DNA of 64,000 nucleotides, from NCBI GenBank assembly GCA_017577365.1, contig PKRJ01000005.1, forward strand, positions 1 through 64,000. The letters are read 5' to 3'. Below are positions 42,950 through 52,282 of this stretch, piece by piece. Position numbers and translations under genes: made by a program. The notes below the pieces were generated by a model that had not been told where the DNA came from, did not search any database, and saw only the letters and a list, made by a program, of their open reading frames with translations. Every line of letters begins with the position of its first letter. Position 1 is the stretch's first letter. The DNA is from Gammaproteobacteria bacterium (GTDB lineage: Bacteria; Pseudomonadota; Gammaproteobacteria; Steroidobacterales; Rariloculaceae).

Positions 42950-44632
42950 GTGTTTCCGGCTCGTTCAAAGTTTTCTCTCTTGCTCTTCCTGTGCGCTTAC
43001 CTCGCCGCCGTGCTCGCGTACTCGGCGGAATATTTCGTCTCGCCCGACGGCAACGACGGCAACGCGGGCACGTCGGCGTCTCGGCCGTGGAAGACCATCG
43101 CGAAGGCGAACGCGACGCTTCAGCCCGGCGATACCGTCTATCTACGCGGCGGCACGTACAACGACGACCCGATCAGGCCGAGCCGCTCGGGCACGAGCTC
43201 GGCGCCGATCCGTTACGTGGCCTATCAAGGCGAGCGGCCGGTGCTCACTTCCGGGAAGAAGGACGGGCTCGCGCCCGCGATCGATCTCACGGGCCGCTCC
43301 TACATCGTCATCGACGGCGTGCACGTCGACGGTCAGCGGGCCTGGCCGAACGCGCGAGTCAAGCATTTCGCGGAGTTCTCGAACACGAGCTACAGCGTCA
43401 TCCAGAACAGCCATTTCCAGTACGCGAACGGCTGGCACGGCGTGAGGATGGTCGAGGGCTCGCACCACAACCGCTTCCTGAACAACTACGTCGATTACGT
43501 CGGCACTTGGGACGACGGCACGGGACAGGACAGCGGCGACGTGTTCCAGATCAAGGGCGGTGCTCATCACAATCTCGTCGCAGGAAACGTTTTCCGCCGG
43601 GGCGCCCACAACCTGATGCAGATCAGGGCCAACTACAACGTCGTTCGCGACAACGTGTTCGACAACGACTGGAGCGACGTGCTCGGGGCAGGGAAGGGCG
43701 GACGGAACCTCACGCTCGGCGGCACGCGCAATCTCTTCGAGAACAACGTCGTGAGGAAATCGTCGGAGGCGATCGACGAGCCCGACAACGCCGGTATGAA
43801 GACCGAAGGCGCGTCGAATATCGTGCGTCGCAACTTCATCTTCTCGAACCGGCACGAGGGCATCACGTCCGAAGCGTACGGCGGCATGCTGCGTATCGAG
43901 AACAACCGCATCTACCACAATACGTTCTACGACAACGGCGGACCGGCGTGGGGCGTCTGGCTCTATCCGAGCGGCGAGCTCATTCGCGGAAACGTCTTCA
44001 AGAACAATATCGTCTACGGCAATCGCCGGATCGGGGGCGCGGACCTGCACTTCAGGCTCGAAGGCAATCCCTCCGGGCTGATGGGAAACTCGCTCGTCGA
44101 GCGTAACCTCATCGCGACGAAATCCCCCGGGGACGCGATCATCGAGATCCGCGGCGGCGGCGGAAACGTCAGCGTCGCGCGTGCGGAGAAGGATTTCCCC
44201 GAGAACTTCCGCGGCAACATCGAGGCGGTGCCGATCTTCGTGAGCCCGAATCCGTCGAGCCCCGAGGACTTCGCCCTGGCGGACGGAAGCCCGGGCATCG
44301 ACGAGGCGGCGCCGCTCACGTACACGGCCAACGCGGGCTCGGGTAAGGTCGTCGCGCTCGAGGACGCGAGCTACTTCACCGACGGCTTCGAGATCTGGGA
44401 AGGCGATCGGATTCAGATCGGCGGCAGCGCGCCCGTCCGCATCGTCAAGGTCGATTACGGAGCGAATACCGTGACGCTCGCGAGCGAGATCCAGTGGGAG
44501 AAGGGCGCGCCGGTGACGCTCGAGTATCACGGGAAAGCGCCGGATATCGGCGCATACGAGGTGAGGCTCGGGGCTGCGCCGACGCAGCGCCGACCGAAGT
44601 CGCCGCGCTCGCTCACGGGAATCGTGCGCTAG
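42950..44632 (+). CDS. Exported right-handed parallel beta-helix protein under c-di-GMP riboswitch control
   Basis: The 560-residue protein has a signal peptide (SKFSLLLFLCAYLAAVLAYS), the DUF1565-like entry YFVSPDGNDGNAGTSASRPW and a long beta-helix with many N-x-F/I/V repeats (NRFLNNYVDYV, NLVAGNVFRRG, NVVRDNVFDND, NIVRRNFIFSN). A beta-sandwich-like tail with DIGAYE follows. Such proteins are polysaccharide lyases, epimerases or adhesins. GTG 42950 is chosen because AGGAG (42937-42941) lies 8 bases upstream; ATG 42902 is an alternative, and any start further left falls in the riboswitch. c-di-GMP control suggests a role in matrix or attachment. Confidence 0.82.
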   Translation: MFPARSKFSLLLFLCAYLAAVLAYSAEYFVSPDGNDGNAGTSASRPWKTIAKANATLQPGDTVYLRGGTYNDDPIRPSRSGTSSAPIRYVAYQGERPVLTSGKKDGLAPAIDLTGRSYIVIDGVHVDGQRAWPNARVKHFAEFSNTSYSVIQNSHFQYANGWHGVRMVEGSHHNRFLNNYVDYVGTWDDGTGQDSGDVFQIKGGAHHNLVAGNVFRRGAHNLMQIRANYNVVRDNVFDNDWSDVLGAGKGGRNLTLGGTRNLFENNVVRKSSEAIDEPDNAGMKTEGASNIVRRNFIFSNRHEGITSEAYGGMLRIENNRIYHNTFYDNGGPAWGVWLYPSGELIRGNVFKNNIVYGNRRIGGADLHFRLEGNPSGLMGNSLVERNLIATKSPGDAIIEIRGGGGNVSVARAEKDFPENFRGNIEAVPIFVSPNPSSPEDFALADGSPGIDEAAPLTYTANAGSGKVVALEDASYFTDGFEIWEGDRIQIGGSAPVRIVKVDYGANTVTLASEIQWEKGAPVTLEYHGKAPDIGAYEVRLGAAPTQRRPKSPRSLTGIVR

Positions 44633-44823
44633 GAGGAGGAATCGCGCGACCGTAAGGATTTTTTCGGCGCGAAGCACCGGTCGGCCGTGGCGGCTCGTCG
44701 CGGCTGACCGGCCGTTCTCCGCGCCGCCGAGATTCGGGGCGTGGCCGGGCCCGCCGAGACGTAGCGACGAGAACAACGCGAGCGAGCGCACGTCGTCTCG
44801 TTCGCAACCGGGAGTTCGAACAC

Positions 44824-45786
44824 ATGGCAGACGGCAACCCTTGGTTCGAGAGGCGAAGTCACTGTCCCGCCTGCGGCTCGACGCGATTCACCGAGCTCTT
44901 TCGATCTCCTTATTGCGAGTCTCCGATCCGCCAATATCTCGTCGACTTCTACGAGCCGCAGGGTAAGGTCGAGTTCGAGTACCTCGAAGGTGCCGACTAC
45001 ATCCTTTGCGAATGCGGAAGCTGCGGGCTCGTCTTCCAGCGCGACATCCCCGGCGACGAGCTGATGGAGCGCCTCTACGAGCATTGGATCGTGCCAGTGA
45101 AGCGCGAGAAGCGGGACGGTCTCGCGGTCAGCGCGCGATACGCGCAGGAGATCATGCAGATCATCGCGTACTTCGAGCGTCCGCCGTCGTCGCTGTCGTT
45201 TCTCGATTTCGGCATGGGCTGGGGGCAGTGGGCGCTGATGGCCAAGGCGTTCGGCTGCGAGTCGTACGGCACGGACCTCTCTCTCGAGCGCATTCGCCAC
45301 GCGGAATCGATCGGGCTCGACACCGTCGACTGGAACGAGATTCCGAGCCGCAGCTTCGACCTGATCAATACCGAGCAGGTCTTCGAGCATCTCGCCCGGC
45401 CGCTCGACACGCTGCGCTACCTGCGCCGCGCGCTCACGGATGACGGCCTCATCAAGATCAGCGTGCCGAAAGCCGACGACATTCATCGCCGGCTGAAGCG
45501 CATGGATTGGAAGGCGCCGAAAGGCTCGAGGAACTCGCTGAATCCCGTCGCGCCGCTCGAGCACATCAATTTGTTCCGCCGCTCCGCGCTGCTCGCGATG
45601 GGCGCGGCGGCCGGGCTCGAGGAGGTGCGCATTCCCGCGCGGCTCCAGTACCGGTTCGCGACGAACTGGGGCGGCTCGCGGCAGATCGCGAGGAACCTGA
45701 TGCTCCCCGTTTATCGAAATTTGCTGAAGCGGCAGAACTATATCTTCTTCCGCAAGGCTCGCGTCGCCGCCGAGGCGGCGGCGTGA
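44824..45786 (+). CDS. Class I SAM methyltransferase with N-terminal zinc-ribbon-like motif
   Basis: The 320-residue cytoplasmic protein begins with CPAC and a second pair CECGSC (residues about 14-17 and 62-67), likely a zinc knuckle. A Methyltransf_23-type core follows (LSFLDFGMGWGQWALMAKAFG for SAM; FDLINTEQVFEHLARP; LIKISVPK). Such enzymes often modify sugars of surface polysaccharides or lipid-linked glycans. It is 191 bases after the beta-helix gene on the same strand; that gap has a T6 run at 44659 but no hairpin. Joint function with the beta-helix protein is only a guess. Confidence 0.8.
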   Translation: MADGNPWFERRSHCPACGSTRFTELFRSPYCESPIRQYLVDFYEPQGKVEFEYLEGADYILCECGSCGLVFQRDIPGDELMERLYEHWIVPVKREKRDGLAVSARYAQEIMQIIAYFERPPSSLSFLDFGMGWGQWALMAKAFGCESYGTDLSLERIRHAESIGLDTVDWNEIPSRSFDLINTEQVFEHLARPLDTLRYLRRALTDDGLIKISVPKADDIHRRLKRMDWKAPKGSRNSLNPVAPLEHINLFRRSALLAMGAAAGLEEVRIPARLQYRFATNWGGSRQIARNLMLPVYRNLLKRQNYIFFRKARVAAEAAA

Positions 45787-45935
45787 GCCGTCCCGCCGCA
45801 TAGAAGAGGGTCCCCGCTCGCCCTTGACGGCCGTTGCCGAAACGCCTTTCGGTCGCTGCGGATGCGGCGACGGGGCGTCGCCGCTACAATGGTCTCGGCT
45901 TGCGGTTCGGGCCAAGCAATAGCGGCGTTCCAGGC

Positions 45936-46388
45936 ATGCGGCGCATTCTTTTCCGGCTCGCTCTGATCGGCTTTCTAGGCCGGGCGCTCGTGCCGGCCGG
46001 TTTCATGCCGGCGCCGCTGTCCGACGGCGGCCCGATCCGGCTCTGTCACGGCGGGCTGGCCGGCGCGCCGTTCGCGCTGCTCGAGAACGAGCGTGCCGCC
46101 GAAGCGGGTGCGCACGAGCAGCACGCGGCGGCCGGTGTCGGTCACGACGCCCACCACGCTTCGCACGCGAGCGGCGAACGCGACGCGGCGGCAGAGGGCG
46201 AGCGCGCCGCGCACGACGGCTGGGATCGCTGCCCCGTAGGCGCCGCCTTCGCGTTCGCCTTCATCGTCGCGGATGTGCCGCTCGCGGAGCCGGTGCAGGC
46301 CGAACCCGTCGCCGTCGACGAGACCGCAACGCTCGTCGTCCGCGAGCTCGCCGAAGGATATCTCGCGCGCGCTCCGCCTCGCGTCTAG
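45936..46388 (+). CDS. DUF2946-like, His-rich exported protein
   Basis: This 150-residue protein has a signal-anchor (MRRILFRLALIGFLGRALVPAGFMP), a first Cys-His pair (LCHGG), a His-rich centre (13 His within residues 64-105, e.g. GHDAHHASHASG) and CPVGAAFAF, the DUF2946 pattern. Such proteins are associated with copper or zinc and usually stand before a TonB receptor, as here (97 bases). The ATG at 45936 is taken because it starts the leader. The product may bind the metal in the periplasm and pass it on. Confidence 0.72.
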   Translation: MRRILFRLALIGFLGRALVPAGFMPAPLSDGGPIRLCHGGLAGAPFALLENERAAEAGAHEQHAAAGVGHDAHHASHASGERDAAAEGERAAHDGWDRCPVGAAFAFAFIVADVPLAEPVQAEPVAVDETATLVVRELAEGYLARAPPRV

Positions 46389-46485
46389 CCCATCTCTCTC
46401 GATTCCAGCTCGGCCGCTTCGGCCCGCGTTTTCGCGACGCGGGCCGTGCGTGCCGTTTCCGAAGCTTTTCTCGAGGATGGACGAC

Positions 46486-48564
46486 ATGAGGCATTTCATC
46501 TCTCCGTGGACGCTCGCCGCCCTCGGAGCCTTCGGCTCGGCCGCGGTCGACGCCCAGACCGAGCATTCGCATGCGCAGATCGAAACCGTCGTCGTGACGG
46601 GACACGAGTCGGGGCTCGCCGCCGAGCTCGCAAGAGTCTCGCGAATACCTGGCGGCGCGAGCGTGGTCGATCTCGACGCGATCGGCGGCCGCACGCCTTC
46701 GAATCTCGCGGATGCGCTCCGCTACGTGCCGGGCGTCTGGTCCGCGAGCCACGCCGGCAACGACGGCATCTTTTTCTCGAGCCGCGGCTCGAATCTCGAC
46801 GCGACGGACTGGGACATGAACGGCATCAAGCTCCTTCAGGACGGACTGCCGGTCACGACAGCCGACGGCAACAACCACAATCGCGTCGTCGATCCGCTCG
46901 CGGCGCATTACATGACCGTCGCACGCGGCGCGAACGCGCTCGAGTACGGCGCGAGCACGCTCGGCGGCGCGATCGATCTCGTCACGCCGACCGGCCGCGA
47001 TCATCCCGGCATCGATGTCGCGGCGAACGCCGGCAGTCACGGCTTCGCGCTCGGCCGATTCAGCTACGGCATCGACGTGAATGATCGCGTCGATGCGTTC
47101 GTCACGGTCGAAGCGAAGACGAACGACGGTTATCGCCGGCACGGCAGCGAAGACCGCGCGGGGATTCATGCGAATGCCGGCGTACGCGTCTCGGACCGTC
47201 TATCGACTCGTTTCTATGTCGCCGCGCTCGACGTCGACCAGGAGCTGCCGGGTGCGCTGACGCGCGCGGAGCTCGACGCGGATCCGCAGCGCGCGAACGC
47301 GGCGGCCGTTGCCGGGCATTATCAGCGCAACGTCGATGCGCGCCGCTTCGCCAACAAGACGCACTGGACGATCGACGCGCGCCGTAGTCTCGAGCTCGGC
47401 GTGTCGTACGAGGAGCAGTCGCTCTATCACCCGATCGTGTGGGTCGAGGTCGGCGGCGTCGAGATGTTCAGTCTCCTGATCGACACGGATCATCGGAATC
47501 TCGGCGCGACCGTCCGCTTCACGCAGGACGTCGGGCGTCACTCGCTGCTCCTCGGCGTCAATCACGCGCGAAGCGACGTCGCGGGCGGGAACTTCCGCAA
47601 TCTGGCCGGCCGGCCGAACGGCCTCAGGGAGCACGTCGATCAGTTCGCGGAGACCACCGAGGCGTTCGCCGTCGATCGCGTGCGGCTCGGAGACGAGCTC
47701 ACCCTCGTGCTCGGCGCACAGGCCGCTTGGGCCGAGCGCGACGTGCAAGTGATCGATGCCGGCACGGGCGACACGCGCCGCCCGCGCGCCCGCTACGAAA
47801 GAATCAGTCCGCGCATCGGCGTGCTGAAGGCGCTCGGCGACGGCGCGACGCTCTACGGCAACTTGAGCCGTCTGTTCGAGCCGCCGACGAACTACGAGCT
47901 CGAGGACAACGTCGCGGGCGGCGACGCGACGCTCGATGCGATGACGGGCACGGTCGTCGAGATCGGCGCGAGGCGCGCCGCGCGCGCGGACACGGTTCTG
48001 CTATGGGACGTTTCGCTCTATTACGCGGAGATCGACGACGAGATCCTCGCCGTCGAGGATCCGGCCGCGCCGGGCACGAGCCTCGTGACGAACGTCGACC
48101 GGACGGTTCACGCGGGTCTCGAAGCGGTCGTGGGCGCGTCCTGGTCCGTCGGCTCCGGCGCGCGGATCGAGCCGACGTTGAGCGTGACGATCAACGAGTT
48201 TCGCTTCGATCGAGACCCGATCTACGGTCGCAACGAGCTGCCCGCGGCGCCCGAGTATTTCGCGCGCGGCGAGCTGCTCTATCGTAGCCCGGCCGGATGG
48301 TATCTCGGTCCGACGCTCGACCTCGTGGGCGAGCGATGGGCCGACTTCGCGAACCGTTACCGAATCGAGTCGCACGTGCTTACCGGGCTTCGCGGCGGCT
48401 GGACCGGGCAGCGCTGGGAGGTTTTCGGCGAGCTGCGCAACCTCGCCGACCGCACGTACGTCGCGACACATTCCGTTCGCGCCGCGGCGTCGCCGAACGA
48501 TGCAATCCTGAATCCGGGCGAGCCGCGCTCCGCGTACGTCGGCTTCCGTGCTCGCTTCGACTGA
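46486..48564 (+). CDS. TonB-dependent receptor, probable metal or metal-complex uptake
   Basis: The 692-residue receptor has a leader ending D-A-Q, a plug starting QIETVVVTGHESG, FSSRGSNLDATDWDMNGIKLLQDGLPVTTADG and a barrel ending YVGFRARFD with the final aromatic residue. Length and plug resemble FecA/FhuA-like and copper-type receptors. GAGG at 46473-46476 is 9 bases before ATG 46486; ATG 46477 overlaps it. The preceding DUF2946-like gene suggests a copper or zinc substrate. No riboswitch or Fur/Zur box is obvious upstream. Confidence 0.9.
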   Translation: MRHFISPWTLAALGAFGSAAVDAQTEHSHAQIETVVVTGHESGLAAELARVSRIPGGASVVDLDAIGGRTPSNLADALRYVPGVWSASHAGNDGIFFSSRGSNLDATDWDMNGIKLLQDGLPVTTADGNNHNRVVDPLAAHYMTVARGANALEYGASTLGGAIDLVTPTGRDHPGIDVAANAGSHGFALGRFSYGIDVNDRVDAFVTVEAKTNDGYRRHGSEDRAGIHANAGVRVSDRLSTRFYVAALDVDQELPGALTRAELDADPQRANAAAVAGHYQRNVDARRFANKTHWTIDARRSLELGVSYEEQSLYHPIVWVEVGGVEMFSLLIDTDHRNLGATVRFTQDVGRHSLLLGVNHARSDVAGGNFRNLAGRPNGLREHVDQFAETTEAFAVDRVRLGDELTLVLGAQAAWAERDVQVIDAGTGDTRRPRARYERISPRIGVLKALGDGATLYGNLSRLFEPPTNYELEDNVAGGDATLDAMTGTVVEIGARRAARADTVLLWDVSLYYAEIDDEILAVEDPAAPGTSLVTNVDRTVHAGLEAVVGASWSVGSGARIEPTLSVTINEFRFDRDPIYGRNELPAAPEYFARGELLYRSPAGWYLGPTLDLVGERWADFANRYRIESHVLTGLRGGWTGQRWEVFGELRNLADRTYVATHSVRAAASPNDAILNPGEPRSAYVGFRARFD

Positions 48565-48644
48565 GCGCGTGACGGCCGCGGCTCGGCGGATCGTCGGTCG
48601 CGCGCCGGGCCGCCGCCGCCCGGTGCGCCGACGTCGCGCTCCGC

Positions 48645-48977
48645 TCAAACCGTCACCGTCTTGGAGAACGCGTTCAGCACGACGACGCCCGCGATGATCA
48701 GTCCGATGCCGATCAGCGCGGGCGCGTCGAGCCGCTGGCCGAACAGCAGCCACCCGATCAAGCAGATCAGGACGATGCCTACGCCGGACCACACGGCGTA
48801 GGCGACCCCGACGGGGATCGCGCGCAGCGTCAGCGCGAGAAAATAGAACGCCGCCGCATACCCTAGAACGACGAGCACGACGGGCCCGGGTTTCGTGAAG
48901 CCGTCGCTCGCCTTGAGGGCGGACGTCGCGATGACCTCGGAGACGATTGCCGCGGATAGGGCCAGCCAGGGCTTCAT
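48645..48977 (-). CDS. Small multidrug resistance (EmrE/Qac-type) transporter
   Basis: The 110-residue protein has four membrane helices and the Qac-subtype residues: Glu14 in AIVSEVIATSALK, GFT after the first helix, Tyr in YAAAFYFLALTL, and W63 in AYAVWSGVGIV. It exports quaternary ammonium-like cations in exchange for protons as a dimer. It is convergent with the TonB receptor (81 bases) and divergent from the 49137 gene. The start ATG 48977 gives the exact family length. Confidence 0.93.
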   Translation of the reverse strand: MKPWLALSAAIVSEVIATSALKASDGFTKPGPVVLVVLGYAAAFYFLALTLRAIPVGVAYAVWSGVGIVLICLIGWLLFGQRLDAPALIGIGLIIAGVVVLNAFSKTVTV

Positions 48978-49136
48978 GTCGTTGCGACTCCTTTCGGACC
49001 TCGTCGGGCCCCAAGGATAGTCGATGCCGCGACGCGCTCGCCCTCGCGTCTCGCCGCGTTTCCATCTAGTATCGAAACACCTCGCCCCGAGGGGCAGAGC
49101 GGGGGCGGGCGTCGACAAACAACGAGGGGGAGACGT

Positions 49137-50552
49137 ATGAGGAACGGCGCACTCGGCGCATGCGCTCTGGCTGTGGCCTCGCTGCTCGGTACGACCGTCG
49201 AGGCTCAATACATTCCCGATCCGGGGTTCAAAAGCGTCGGGCGCGGAGCGCCCCTTCTCGCGGATCTGAACGAGTACCACATGACCGGCGCGACGGTGCG
49301 CCGCAGCATCGGCGATCCGGCGATGCAGCTCAGGAACATCCCCGAGGATCCGCGCCGCGAGGAGGACGGCTTCATCGGCGGAGCGCGGAACGGGGCGGTC
49401 CCCGAAGGCATCGAGCCGCTCGAGGTCGACATCTTCACGACGAAGGATTTCTACAAGGATCGTCATCTGTGGATGGACCCGCGCTACTACCGCTGCAACA
49501 GCTCGGCGGCGCTCGAGGATCTCTGGGGCGGCAATCGTAGAGGCATCATGGGCGACGATCCGCCGCAGACCGCGCCGTGGGGTTACTGCGATCGCGACTA
49601 TCCCCGCGAAGCGATCGTCAGCCCCTATCCGTTCAAGACGGCGCAGGAGCACTACGAGGCGCTGCTCGAGGAGGCGAAAGCGCGTGGCGGCCCGACCCAG
49701 CACACGTATGCCACCGTTCCCGGCGAATGGACGGGCGTCTATCGACATCCGGCGCGCACGCCGCGGAACCAGTACTGGTTCAGGATGCGGCACGTGCAGG
49801 TGCCGACGATCCTGTCGCTGCTCACGCCCGAGTACCAGACGCGGATGGTGCAGGAGGCGTTCCACCACGCGAACACGAACAAGCCGCACTGGCCGTCGCA
49901 ATATTGCTGGCCGGAAGGTTTTCTGCGCCGTTGGCACGAGGCCGCGGTGTGGGAGCATTACATCACCGTCACGCCGCAGCTCGTGCAGATCCTCGCCGGC
50001 GTCGCGCGTAACTTCATCACGAATATCCACATCGGGCGCGAGTTCAAGATGGACGGCGTCGTGCCGTACTTGAGCGAGCAGGTGCCGCGCTGGTACGGCG
50101 AGACGATCGGCTTCTGGGACGGCGACGTGCTGATCACGTGGACGTCGAACATCCAGGGCTGGAAGACGCACGCCGCGTTCGAGCACTCGAACCTGATGCA
50201 GACGATCGAGATCTACACGCCGAATCGCGACGAGAACGGCAAGTTCGTCGGGCTGAACCACGAGGCGATCCTGTACGACCCCGAGGCGCTGGTCGAGCCC
50301 GTGAGGATCGTGCGCAACTTCGAGAAGATCGGCGATTACGCCGATCCGAACGTGCCGCCGTACGTGTTCATCGAATGCATCCAGACGATCTTCCCGATCG
50401 AGGGCACGGCGACGCCGGTCTCGCCGGGTCAGACCATCAATCTCGAGGTGCTCGACATGTACGGCCGACCGTGGGCGCACCTCTGGGAGAAGTACTGGGA
50501 GCAGGGGATGCAGCGGCCGGACGACGACGCGGACATTTTCAGCTTCGAATGA
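49137..50552 (+). CDS. Exported protein of the G-x-x-IG-x-W-x-GD family (member A, long)
   Basis: The 471-residue protein has a signal peptide (residues 1-23, ending V-E-A-Q). The N-terminal 160 residues are unique. From about residue 180 it aligns with member B (51070): HYEALLEEAKARGGPTQHTYATVPGEW, later YGETIGFWDGDVLITWTSN and a Cys in ECIQTIFP. Member C (52663) shares the second motif. The fold looks beta-rich; no catalytic motif is recognisable. GGGGGAGACGT before the ATG is a good ribosome site. Related proteins with a GHSVGxWEGDTLVVDT motif are common in Steroidobacter- and Acidobacteria-like genomes and are uncharacterised. Confidence 0.72.
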   Translation: MRNGALGACALAVASLLGTTVEAQYIPDPGFKSVGRGAPLLADLNEYHMTGATVRRSIGDPAMQLRNIPEDPRREEDGFIGGARNGAVPEGIEPLEVDIFTTKDFYKDRHLWMDPRYYRCNSSAALEDLWGGNRRGIMGDDPPQTAPWGYCDRDYPREAIVSPYPFKTAQEHYEALLEEAKARGGPTQHTYATVPGEWTGVYRHPARTPRNQYWFRMRHVQVPTILSLLTPEYQTRMVQEAFHHANTNKPHWPSQYCWPEGFLRRWHEAAVWEHYITVTPQLVQILAGVARNFITNIHIGREFKMDGVVPYLSEQVPRWYGETIGFWDGDVLITWTSNIQGWKTHAAFEHSNLMQTIEIYTPNRDENGKFVGLNHEAILYDPEALVEPVRIVRNFEKIGDYADPNVPPYVFIECIQTIFPIEGTATPVSPGQTINLEVLDMYGRPWAHLWEKYWEQGMQRPDDDADIFSFE

Positions 50553-50609
50553 GCGCGATGCGCCGGCGGCCGGCCGCCGGCGCCGGCGCATCCGCCGCCC
50601 ACCGCGGGG

Positions 50610-51077
50610 CTATTCCGCCGCTTGCGCTTCGAGGTTCGACTTGAAGCCGCGCTCGAGCCAGACTTTCCAGCGCTCGAGCGTCTCTTCGCGAAGCCAGCAC
50701 CCGGCCTCGCTCGGATTCACGAACGTGCCGTCTTCGAGCCTCGCCCAGCCGATCGCGCCGCCGGGCCGTCCGTCGCGCAACGGGCAGAACATGAACGTCA
50801 CCGTGTCGCCCGGTTCGAACGTGCTGCCCGTGATCCCGCGCTCGATCAGCGTCGTCGGTGACGACGCCTCGAGGCTCCAGAGCGTGACCTCGCCGTTCTC
50901 CTCGACGTTGACGTAGAGATACGCGTGCGGGTTGTTGAACGCCCAGCGCACGACCGTCCCGGTCTTCACGAGCTCGGTGTCGCGGTCGAAATGCGTGAAC
51001 GAGTGATGCGCGGAAGCTTGCGCGGCCGCGAGCAGCGCGCAGACGGCGGCCGCATGAAGAAGGCGGCGTTTACTCAT
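50610..51077 (-). CDS. DUF6152 family exported protein (copy 3)
   Basis: This 155-residue protein has a signal peptide ending A-S-A and then HHSFTHFDRDTEL. The core keeps G-T-V-V-R-W-x-x-NPHAYLYVNV, the NPH block of DUF6152, and the two Cys in MFCPL and GCW may pair. Its start lies inside the end of member B (8-base overlap), which implies coupled translation and a shared job. The C-terminal extension rich in Trp/Glu is unique to this copy. Confidence 0.83.
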   Translation of the reverse strand: MSKRRLLHAAAVCALLAAAQASAHHSFTHFDRDTELVKTGTVVRWAFNNPHAYLYVNVEENGEVTLWSLEASSPTTLIERGITGSTFEPGDTVTFMFCPLRDGRPGGAIGWARLEDGTFVNPSEAGCWLREETLERWKVWLERGFKSNLEAQAAE

Positions 51078-52077
51078 CGTTATCCCTCCGATCCGTCGGC
51101 AGCGTCGTGTTGTAGATGGGGTCGCGCGATTGGCCCGGAAGATGCGGGAACATCGTCGTGCCCCGAGCGTCCTTGAACCCTTCCTCGCCCGGCAACCTCA
51201 TGTTCGTCGAGCCGTCGGCTTCGAGATACACGTTGCTCGTGAGCTCGCACTCCCAATGCTGCACGCGGTATCCGGCCTCCTCGAGCGCCGTCGCGCGCCG
51301 AAACGCGTACACCGCGTGGATCGGCTTCACGAACGCGTACTTGTCGTAGAACGTGACTTGCACCTCGAGCCGCTCGATGCCGCCCGGATACTTCTTGAGC
51401 TCCCAGATCTCCACGGACTCGAACTGATTGCTCGTCATCGGCGCCCAGCGCGTGAAGTCCGCCGGCAGAAGATCGACGGTATGCGTGATCAGCTTGTCGC
51501 CGTCCCAGAAGCCGATCGTGTCGCCGTACCAGGAATGGGTGCCGAAGATGTTCTTGTGCTCCTGGTCGATGTAGATGCGGCGGATCGAATTCGCGAAATC
51601 GTTGATCTGATAGACCTGGTGCGGCAGGTTGATGAACTCGTGCGTATAGGGCTCGAGCAGGAAGCGCGGATAGCCCTGCGGCTCGCAGTGCGACAGCCGG
51701 TCGTATTGCACCTGGCCGAGCTCGGTCTGCTCGCGCCAGCGTTCCTTGTACGCGGCCTCGTATTCCGGCGTGAGCACGCCTTCGCGCACCTTTCCGGTGA
51801 ATCCCGGCGCGTCGACGAAATTGCTCATCACGGTATTGCCGGCCGTCTGCCACAGGCCGTCCCATCGCGGCACGGTCTCGATCGTGTGCTTCGTGCCGCC
51901 GTTCGCCTTCTCGAGGAGATAACGGTAGTGGGCTTCGGAGCTCTCGAACTCCATCGGCGGCGGCTCGGGCACGAGCGGCGGGCCGTAGCCGTCGCCGAAC
52001 TGCGCCGACGCCATCGTCGGCGCGGCGAGGATCACGGCCGCGAAAAGCATCCGGCCGCGAGTATCGCGTAACGGCAT
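51070..52077 (-). CDS. Exported protein of the G-x-x-IG-x-W-x-GD family (member B)
   Basis: The 335-residue protein has a leader ending A-S-A-Q. It shows HYRYLLEKANGGTKHTIETVPRWDGLW, then C-x-PQGYPR, EFINLPHQVYQIND, IRRIYID and GDTIGFWDGDKLITHT, plus a final WECELT. The order Cys - G-x-PR - PFE/EFI - Q - IRR/VRR - Y - G-x-x-IG-x-W-x-GD is the same in member C. The pattern fits a beta-barrel or propeller-like fold with an unknown ligand. It overlaps the following DUF6152 gene by 8 bases. Confidence 0.72.
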   Translation of the reverse strand: MPLRDTRGRMLFAAVILAAPTMASAQFGDGYGPPLVPEPPPMEFESSEAHYRYLLEKANGGTKHTIETVPRWDGLWQTAGNTVMSNFVDAPGFTGKVREGVLTPEYEAAYKERWREQTELGQVQYDRLSHCEPQGYPRFLLEPYTHEFINLPHQVYQINDFANSIRRIYIDQEHKNIFGTHSWYGDTIGFWDGDKLITHTVDLLPADFTRWAPMTSNQFESVEIWELKKYPGGIERLEVQVTFYDKYAFVKPIHAVYAFRRATALEEAGYRVQHWECELTSNVYLEADGSTNMRLPGEEGFKDARGTTMFPHLPGQSRDPIYNTTLPTDRRDNDE

Positions 52078-52282
52078 GACCTCCTCCCTGTGAAGTCGTT
52101 AGCGCGCTGATACTAACCTTTCGCGAGGACGGTTTCTCGGCCAGGGGCCGCAGGAACGCGCGGCGGGTTGCGTTATTCGGAATCGAATCGATGCACGCGC
52201 CGGCGGACGCGCGGAGAACGGCCCGCCGGGAGCGCGCGTTGCGCGCACGAGTAGCTTCTGTGGGGATGAGAGCGCTGCGCGC

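Noticed and set aside
44633..44823. T6 run at 44659-44664 as a rho-independent terminator of the beta-helix gene
   Set aside because: No stable hairpin precedes the T-run in either direction.
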